From JALZAA01 sp035316025 (GTDB lineage Bacteria; Actinomycetota; Acidimicrobiia; IMCC26256; JACDBD01): a stretch of DNA of 29,053 nucleotides. Made by a program: the position numbers and the translations under genes. The notes beneath the pieces are model-generated. The model was not told the origin of the DNA. It saw nothing but the letters and a program-made list of their open reading frames with translations, and did not search any database. The DNA lies in NCBI GenBank assembly GCA_035316025.1, contig DATFXL010000128.1, positions 1-29,053 of the forward strand, in the 5' to 3' direction. This document shows positions 24,984 to 29,053 of the stretch, in pieces (position 1 is the first letter of the stretch; each line of letters begins with the position of its first letter).

Positions 24984-25184
24984 GTGAAGGTGGTGCTGCG
25001 CAACCCGCGGCGTGAGGTCGAGATGCCCGGGCCGGTGACGGTGGCGGCGCTGCTCGAGCAGCTCGACGTCAACCCGGAATCGGTCCTCGTCATCCAGGGC
25101 GACACGCTCGTCACCCGCGACGCGAGATTGGCGGACACCGACGTCGTCGAGATCCGTCCCGTGACCTCGGGAGGGGCCGGGTGA
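24984..25184 (+). CDS. Ubiquitin-like sulfur carrier protein (ThiS/MoaD/TtuB type) ending GGAG
   Basis: This 66-residue beta-grasp protein begins KVVLRNPRREVEMPGPVTVAALLEQLDVNPESVLVIQG, the ThiS/MoaD/TtuB pattern of strand, strand, helix and strand, and ends DVVEIRPVTSGGAG. Sulfur carriers are adenylated by an E1-like enzyme and thiocarboxylated on a terminal Gly-Gly. Here Gly-Gly is followed by Ala-Gly, so the conjugating end would need trimming, or the final glycine itself is used. The gene overlaps the TtuA-type thiolase by GTGA, which strongly suggests that it is that enzyme's sulfur donor, as TtuB is for TtuA in Thermus. A molybdopterin or thiamine role is less likely from context. Confidence 0.8.
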   Translation: MKVVLRNPRREVEMPGPVTVAALLEQLDVNPESVLVIQGDTLVTRDARLADTDVVEIRPVTSGGAG

Positions 25185-26098
25185 AGTGCCGCGTATGCCG
25201 GGCGCCGGCGGTCCTCGACATCCGCCGGCACAACGCCGCGTTCTGCCGCGAGCACTTTGTGAGGCACTGCCGCGAGCAGGTCCGTCGCGCGATCGACGAC
25301 CGGCACATGATCGCGGCGGGAGAACGGGTCCTCGTGGCCGTGTCGGGCGGAAAGGACTCCCTCGCCCTGTGGGACCTCCTGCTGGACCTCGGGTTCGAGG
25401 CCGACGGGCTGTACCTGGGATTGGGGATCGGCGAGTACTCCGAGGCCTCCGGCCAGGCGGCGCGCTCGTTCGCCCGGGAACGCGGTCTCCAGCTGCGTGA
25501 GGTCGATCTGGCCGCCGACTACGGGTACGACGTGCCCGGCGCCGCCGCCACCCACCGATCGCCGTGCGGCGCGTGCGGTCTGTCGAAGCGATACCTGTTC
25601 AACTCGGTCGCCGTCGAGCACGGATACGACGTCGTCGCCACGGGCCACAACCTCGATGACGAAGCGGCGGTGCTCCTCGGGAACGTGCTGCGATGGGAGA
25701 CTGGGTACCTCGGACGCCAGCAACCGGTGCTCCCGGCGAGCCCCGGCTTCGCGCGCAAGGTCAAGCCGCTGTACCGGCTCGGTGAGCGCGAGACGGCGGC
25801 GTACTGCGTCCTGGTTGGCATCGACTATCAGGTCGAGGAGTGCCCCATGGCGGAGGGCAACCGGCACCTCGGCTACAAGGAGGTGCTCGACGCGCTCGAA
25901 GCCCGTTCGCCCGGTGCCAAGGCGGCATTTGTCTTCGGGTTCGTGGATCGCGCCCACGAGCGTTTCGCCGAGGACGCCGGCACCGAGCGCGAGGGCCTCG
26001 GGCCGTGTGAGGTGTGCGGTTCGCCGACCACGAGCGACGTGTGCGCGTTCTGCCGATTGCGGGCGCGAGTCGGCTCCCGCGCCGTCCACGCGCAGTAA
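25181..26098 (+). CDS. TtuA-type tRNA 2-thiolation enzyme (PP-loop ATPase with zinc ribbons)
   Basis: This 305-residue PP-loop ATPase thiolates tRNA. The N-terminal zinc site is C3, C6, C22, H25; the PP-loop is SGGKDS at 55-60; C129-G-A-C132 and C221 (in VEECPMAEGN) are positioned as the iron-sulfur cluster ligands of the TtuA/TtcA/Ncs6 group; the C-terminal zinc ribbon is C276-x2-C279 and C288-x2-C291. This full pattern matches Thermus TtuA, which makes 2-thioribothymidine at position 54 of the tRNA T-loop. TtcA (s2C32) lacks both zinc sites, and Ncs6 acts on U34, so TtuA is the best call, though Ncs6-like action is not excluded. The GTG overlaps the sulfur-carrier stop, and TrmI follows 5 bases after the TAA. 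Confidence 0.85.
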   Translation: MKCRVCRAPAVLDIRRHNAAFCREHFVRHCREQVRRAIDDRHMIAAGERVLVAVSGGKDSLALWDLLLDLGFEADGLYLGLGIGEYSEASGQAARSFARERGLQLREVDLAADYGYDVPGAAATHRSPCGACGLSKRYLFNSVAVEHGYDVVATGHNLDDEAAVLLGNVLRWETGYLGRQQPVLPASPGFARKVKPLYRLGERETAAYCVLVGIDYQVEECPMAEGNRHLGYKEVLDALEARSPGAKAAFVFGFVDRAHERFAEDAGTEREGLGPCEVCGSPTTSDVCAFCRLRARVGSRAVHAQ

Positions 26099-26103
26099 GC
26101 ACC

Positions 26104-26886
26104 GTGCCGCGCACCTTCGCCACCGGCGACCGCGTGCTGCTCGTCGACGCCAAGCGCCGCCGCCACCTCATCACGCTGGCGGAGGGTGGCTCGTTCCACT
26201 CCCACGCCGGCGTCGTCGCGCACGACGCGCTCATCGGCCGCGAAGAGGGTTTGACGGTACGTACCACCCTCGGCACAAAGCTGATCGCCGTCCGGCCGAC
26301 GCTCGCCGAGTACGTGCTGAAGATGCCGCGCGGCGCGCAGGTCATCTACCCAAAGGATCTCGGGCCGATCCTCGTGCTCGCTGACCTGTTCCCCGGCGCT
26401 CGGGTGCTCGAGACAGGAATCGGCTCCGGCGCGCTCACGATGACGTTGCTGCGCGCGATCGGGCCGACCGGTCACGTGACGGGGTACGAGATCCGCGGCG
26501 ATTTCGCCGATCGGGCGCGCCGGAACATCGAAGGCTTTCTCGGCCCCGGCGTCCCGCTCGACATCGAAGTGCGTGACGCGTACGACGGGTTCGACGCCCA
26601 GGACCTCGATCGCGTGCTGCTCGATCTCCCGGAGCCGTGGCGCGTCGTCAAGCACGCCGAGGCCGCGCTCCGTCCCGGCGGCATCCTCCTCGCCTACCTG
26701 CCGACGATCGGGCAGGTGGCCCGACTGCGTGAGGAGTTGGCGTCGTCCGCGTTTGGGATGGCGGAGACGCTCGAAGTGCTCCAGCGGCACTGGCACGTGG
26801 ACGGGCAGTCGGTGCGACCCGACCATCGCATGGTCGCCCACACCGGCTTCCTCACCCACGCGCGGCTGCTCGTTCCCGCCGAGTGA
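26104..26886 (+). CDS. trmI: tRNA (adenine-58-N1)-methyltransferase TrmI
   Basis: This 260-residue S-adenosylmethionine-dependent enzyme methylates N1 of A58 in the tRNA T-loop. The N-terminal beta domain (FATGDRVLLVDAKRRRHLITLAEGGSFHSHAGVVAHDALIG) is typical of TrmI. The SAM site reads LETGIGSGALTMTLLRAIG with GYEIRGDFADRARRN after it, and the catalytic segment is DRVLLDLPEPWRVV. The GTG at 26104 is chosen because it lies 5 bases after the TtuA stop and gives the normal family length; an open frame 30 codons longer would overlap the thiolase. Its TGA overlaps the protease gene by GTGA. Homologues such as Rv2118c lie near the proteasome genes in mycobacteria. Confidence 0.93.
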   Translation: MPRTFATGDRVLLVDAKRRRHLITLAEGGSFHSHAGVVAHDALIGREEGLTVRTTLGTKLIAVRPTLAEYVLKMPRGAQVIYPKDLGPILVLADLFPGARVLETGIGSGALTMTLLRAIGPTGHVTGYEIRGDFADRARRNIEGFLGPGVPLDIEVRDAYDGFDAQDLDRVLLDLPEPWRVVKHAEAALRPGGILLAYLPTIGQVARLREELASSAFGMAETLEVLQRHWHVDGQSVRPDHRMVAHTGFLTHARLLVPAE

Positions 26887-28058
26887 ACGTTCTCGACCTC
26901 GTCGTCGTTGCGGCGATGATCGCCGCCGGCTATTTCGGGTACCGACTCGGCTTCGTCGCCCGCGTCATCTCGTGGGCGGGCCTGGCACTGGGCGTCGTGC
27001 TCGCGGTCGCCTTGGTCGACGACGTGATGAGCTTCCTCGGCTCGCAGGCTTCCCAGACGAAGCTCTTCGTCGCGCTCCTGTTCTTTCTCGCCCTCGCCAC
27101 CCTCGGGCAAGGACTGGGTTACGCGGCCGGCTTCGCACTCCGCCGGCGCCTGCCGTCGACCCAGGCGGTGCACCAGGGCGACCGGATCGGTGGAGCCGTC
27201 GTGGGACTGCTGGGCGTGCTGGTCGCCGTCTGGCTGCTCGCACCGGCGCTGACGAGCGCGCAGGGATGGCCGTCGCGCGCGGCGCGCGACTCCCAAGTCG
27301 TCCGGGCGATCAACCGGTACGCCCCCGACCCGCCGCCCCCGGCTCAGCGGCTCGGCCGGGCGGTGGCCGAGGGGCCGTTCCCGGAGGTGTTCTCACATCT
27401 CAACGGGCCCGGTGGCGTGGGCACGCCACCAACACGGGCGCTGGCGCCCGAAGTCGCGGCACGCGTGGCGTCGTCGGTGCTCAAGATCGAAGGGGAGGCG
27501 TGTGATCAGATCCAGGCGGGGAGCGGCTTCGTCGTCGGCGCTGATCTGGTCGTCACCAACGCGCACGTGGTCGCGGGGGAACCCCGCACCGAGGTACAGA
27601 CCAACGACGGTCGCCAGCTCTCCGCGACCGTCGTCGCGTTCGACCCCGCGCGCGACCTCTCCGTCCTCCGCGTGCGGAACCTGCGCCTGTTCGCGCTTCC
27701 GTTCGCCGACGGCGGGGTGGGCACGTCCGGCGCCGTGTTCGGACACCCGGGTGGCGGCCCGCTGCGGATCGCCCCGGCCCGCATCGCGGAGACGGTGAAC
27801 GCGGCGGGGACCGACATCTACCGCACCGGGCGAACCACCCGCCGCGTGCACGTCCTCGCCGCCGATCTCGCACCCGGCGACTCGGGCGGCCCTCTCGTCG
27901 ACCAGCAGGGACGGATGGTGGGAGTGGCGTTCGCGGTGGATCCCGGTCAGGACTCCACCGCATACGCGCTCACTCGGAGTGAGGTCGACAGCGTGCTCGC
28001 TCCGGTGCTCAACAATCGCCCAGCGCCGGCCGACACCGGCCCTTGCCTGGTCGGATAG
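26883..28058 (+). CDS. CvpA-domain membrane serine protease, MarP-like
   Basis: This 391-residue protein has four N-terminal membrane helices of the CvpA/colicin V production type (about residues 3-25, 28-45, 61-86, 102-123), a proline-rich linker, and a periplasmic trypsin-like domain from about 185. The catalytic triad is H228 (VVTNAHVVAG), D258 (PARDLSVLRV) and S334 (APGDSGGPLV). Cysteines 207 and 388 lie at the two ends of the protease domain, as in Mycobacterium MarP, where a disulfide between such positions controls activity. MarP is needed for resistance to acid and oxidative stress. The GTG start overlaps the trmI stop. Confidence 0.88.
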   Translation: MNVLDLVVVAAMIAAGYFGYRLGFVARVISWAGLALGVVLAVALVDDVMSFLGSQASQTKLFVALLFFLALATLGQGLGYAAGFALRRRLPSTQAVHQGDRIGGAVVGLLGVLVAVWLLAPALTSAQGWPSRAARDSQVVRAINRYAPDPPPPAQRLGRAVAEGPFPEVFSHLNGPGGVGTPPTRALAPEVAARVASSVLKIEGEACDQIQAGSGFVVGADLVVTNAHVVAGEPRTEVQTNDGRQLSATVVAFDPARDLSVLRVRNLRLFALPFADGGVGTSGAVFGHPGGGPLRIAPARIAETVNAAGTDIYRTGRTTRRVHVLAADLAPGDSGGPLVDQQGRMVGVAFAVDPGQDSTAYALTRSEVDSVLAPVLNNRPAPADTGPCLVG

Positions 28059-28062
28059 CGAT

Positions 28063-28079
28063 TGAGTACCGGTTACTCA
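28063..28079. repeat. Short inverted repeat after the MarP-like gene
   Basis: TGAGTA and TACTCA form 6-base arms around CCGGT, four bases after the protease stop and about 35 bases before the next gene. It could be a weak terminator or an operator; the arms are short and there is no U-tract. Confidence 0.4.
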
Positions 28080-28101
28080 GGCCCTGGCGCGTCGAACCGC
28101 C

Positions 28102-28107
28102 GACAAT
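28102..28107 (+). promoter_or_regulatory. Possible -10 element for the small membrane protein gene
   Basis: GACAAT ends 6 bases before the ATG at 28114, the same geometry as the TAnnnT elements elsewhere in the window but a weaker hexamer. No -35 seen. Confidence 0.25.
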
Positions 28108-28113
28108 GCCGGC

Positions 28114-28458
28114 ATGAGTCGAAAATGGTGGGTCTTGATGATGGCCCTGGGTCTGGTGCTGGTCCTCGCCGGCGTCGCGTGGATCGTGTACTACGCGACG
28201 CATACGGGCGATGACCTCAACGCCTCGACCGGCGCCTACGAGAGCGATCCGTGGTGGCCGATCGCGGGGTTCTTCCTGAGCTTCATCGGCGGGACGATCA
28301 TCAGCGTCGGGTCGTTGGGTTGGATGTTCAGCTGGTTCTCCGGCGGAGATGACGAAGACGACCGGTACACGTCGTCGTCGACGATGCTGCGGCAGGCGGT
28401 GCCGACCACGAGGCTCGGCTGGGGTCCCAATCCGGAGGAGCCTCCCGTTTCGCGATGA
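28114..28458 (+). CDS. Small two-helix membrane protein, unknown function
   Basis: I do not recognise a family. The 114-residue product starts MSRKWWVLMMALGLVLVLAG with a membrane helix at about residues 6-28, an extracytoplasmic loop of ~20 acidic/polar residues (THTGDDLNASTGAYESD), a second helix at about 48-72 (PIAGFFLSFIGGTIISVGSLGWMFSW) and a C-terminal acidic patch GGDDEDDRY followed by a flexible tail. The ATG at 28114 is the first start after a 55-base gap following the MarP-like gene. Its TGA lies within a long hairpin that separates it from the convergent ferredoxin gene. Confidence 0.72.
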   Translation: MSRKWWVLMMALGLVLVLAGVAWIVYYATHTGDDLNASTGAYESDPWWPIAGFFLSFIGGTIISVGSLGWMFSWFSGGDDEDDRYTSSSTMLRQAVPTTRLGWGPNPEEPPVSR

Positions 28459-28484
28459 AGCCCGGGTGCAAACCCGGGCTTCAT
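28455..28484. terminator. Bidirectional hairpin terminator between convergent genes
   Basis: A perfect 13-bp stem (ATGAAGCCCGGGT paired with ACCCGGGCTTCAT) closes a GCAA loop. It starts inside the stop codon region of the membrane protein gene and lies about 30 bases beyond the ferredoxin stop on the opposite strand. There is no U-tract on either side, as is common for terminators in high-GC actinobacteria. Confidence 0.8.
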
Positions 28485-28515
28485 GACGATCGTGTTGCGA
28501 TCCGATGCCGGAGAC

Positions 28516-28752
28516 TCAGTCGACCTCGATGAAGATGCACTCTCCGGGGCACTCCTCGGCCGACTCGATCACCGCTTCCTCCATACCGCCGGGCACGTTG
28601 GCGAGCCCCTCGGCGCCTCCCGGGTTCTCGAAGACCTTGTCACCTTCCTTCACGTAGGCGAGACCGTCGTCGAGCAGCGTGAACACGTCGGGAGCGATCT
28701 CTTCGCAGAGGCCGTCGCCGGTGCAGAGGTCCTGGTCGATCCAGACCTTCAT
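28516..28752 (-). CDS. Single-cluster ferredoxin (3Fe-4S or Asp-ligated 4Fe-4S)
   Basis: This 78-residue ferredoxin starts MKVWIDQDLCTGDGLCEEIAPDVF and ends AEECPGECIFIEVD. The cluster cysteines are C10, C16 and C68 (followed by proline). The second ligand position of the usual C-x2-C-x2-C motif is aspartate 13, which predicts a 3Fe-4S cluster or a 4Fe-4S cluster with an aspartate ligand, as in Pyrococcus furiosus ferredoxin; C72 is an extra cysteine. Actinobacterial ferredoxins of this kind supply electrons to cytochromes P450 and other oxidoreductases. The ATG at 28752 has GAGGAGAGGA about 7-16 bases upstream; the longer open frame is not needed. It is divergent from the proteasomal ATPase gene. 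Confidence 0.88.
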   Translation of the reverse strand: MKVWIDQDLCTGDGLCEEIAPDVFTLLDDGLAYVKEGDKVFENPGGAEGLANVPGGMEEAVIESAEECPGECIFIEVD

Positions 28753-28967
28753 GGTGGCGTCCTCTCCTCGATTCCTCGGTCGTATGTCGCTGGGGTGTCG
28801 GGGGTCACCGACTTCATCTTCGCCGTCAAGGCTAAGGGGCCAAACATATCGCGTCAATTTGTCAAGCGCCCGTAGGGTAAATTTTTGGTTGTCAAAGTGC
28901 CCCGGGGCGCTCAGAACCCGGGTGTAGGGTGCGCGGCGAGCGCCCGTCCGCAGTGGGAGGTGGTCAC
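28753..28967. other. Divergent AT-rich intergenic region (ferredoxin / proteasomal ATPase)
   Basis: This 215-base region contains the most AT-rich stretch in the window (about 28840-28896). On the minus strand two TTGACA hexamers (28895-28890 and 28865-28860) lie exactly 30 bases apart and each is within the longer box TTGACAA. On the plus strand there are TAGGGT hexamers at 28873-28878 and 28925-28930. A 10-bp palindrome GCCCCGGGGC occurs at 28899-28908. It probably carries promoters for both genes; a regulator binding the repeated boxes is possible. Confidence 0.5.
28925..28930 (+). promoter_or_regulatory. Putative -10 element for the proteasomal ATPase gene
   Basis: TAGGGT lies 37 bases upstream of the GTG at 28968, giving a leader of about 30 bases that contains GGGAGG as the ribosome binding site 7 bases before the start. 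A second TAGGGT is found 52 bases further upstream. No -35 was recognised. Confidence 0.4.
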
Positions 28968-29053
28968 GTGGCCTCCGAGCACGAGCGACGCCTCGGAGAG
29001 TACGAACGCCAGGTCGGCGAGCTTCAGCAGCAGGCGAAGGCGCTGGAGGAAGA
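28968..29053 (+). CDS. arc: Proteasome-associated AAA ATPase (ARC/Mpa), N-terminus only
   Basis: Only the first 28 codons are in the window. The start is GTG with GGGAGG 7 bases upstream. The peptide runs VASEHERRLGEYERQVG and then LQQQAKALEE, charged and with heptad hydrophobic spacing, which fits the N-terminal coiled coil of the ring ATPase that binds Pup-tagged proteins and feeds the 20S proteasome. The identification also rests on context: TrmI lies upstream, as in mycobacteria, and a ferredoxin gene is adjacent. The AAA domain is outside the window, so another coiled-coil protein cannot be ruled out. Confidence 0.65.
   Translation, partial: MASEHERRLGEYERQVGELQQQAKALEE

Noticed and set aside
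24638..26089. 483-codon minus-strand open frame opposite the TtuA-type gene
   Set aside because: It covers several coupled plus-strand genes with clear motifs and has none of its own.
28843..28865. TTGACA with TATGTT as a sigma70-type promoter for ferredoxin
   Set aside because: The spacer is only 11 bases instead of about 17, so it is not a credible -35/-10 pair.

Overview
The window is a very GC-rich, densely packed actinobacterial chromosome segment. The markers are a fused CofG/CofH F420-biosynthesis protein (FbiC), the N-terminus of what looks like the proteasome-associated AAA ATPase (ARC/Mpa), a CvpA-plus-trypsin periplasmic protease of the MarP type next to a TrmI-type tRNA methyltransferase, a mycobacterial-style transaldolase, and frequent GTG starts. 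An uncultured high-GC lineage such as Acidimicrobiia would fit, but the exact lineage is inference. No mobile element, CRISPR array, tRNA or rRNA was seen, and no gene-free stretch exceeds 300 bases.

Layout. (1) 1-3302 (+): glycolate oxidase subunits GlcD (5' end outside the window), GlcE and GlcF, joined by ATGA overlaps, then a 67-residue helical protein. (2) 3309-7774 (-): fbiC, a PfkB/adenosine-kinase-like kinase and a LOG-family nucleotide phosphoribohydrolase. (3) 7815-13125 (-): a pentose-phosphate operon tkt-tal-zwf-pgl, without the OpcA gene that mycobacteria have between zwf and pgl. (4) 13253-14775 (-): an unrecognised small protein followed by a FIST-domain protein. (5) 14888-15484 (+): a cysteine-dioxygenase-like cupin with a near-perfect Shine-Dalgarno sequence. 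(6) 15481-18948 (-): an apparently cytosolic GH84 beta-N-acetylglucosaminidase, a GT2 glycosyltransferase and NagA. (7) 18986-24127 (+): an AMP-forming acyl-CoA ligase, the beta and alpha subunits of an ADP-forming acyl-CoA synthetase, and a class C-type D,D-carboxypeptidase (S13/PBP4). (8) 24152-24947 (+): three small membrane or basic proteins, the first holin-like. (9) 24984-28058 (+): a ubiquitin-like sulfur carrier (TtuB/ThiS type), a TtuA-type tRNA thiolase, TrmI and a MarP-like protease. (10) 28114-29053: a small membrane protein (+), a ferredoxin (-), and the start of the proteasomal ATPase gene (+).

The most notable system is the putative tRNA T-loop module at 24984-26886. It combines a sulfur carrier, a thiolase whose cysteine/histidine pattern matches Thermus TtuA, and the m1A58 methyltransferase; in Thermus these act cooperatively on positions 54 and 58. 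The carrier ends in Gly-Gly-Ala-Gly rather than Gly-Gly, which suggests that it needs trimming or is not conjugated in the usual way.

A second theme is transcriptional. At least five genes have a TAnnnT -10-like hexamer ending 6-8 bases before the start codon, which predicts leaderless mRNAs, while operon-internal genes are coupled by 4-base ATGA/GTGA overlaps. Convergent genes meet in palindromes that contain their stop codons, leaving no room for conventional terminators at two of the three junctions.
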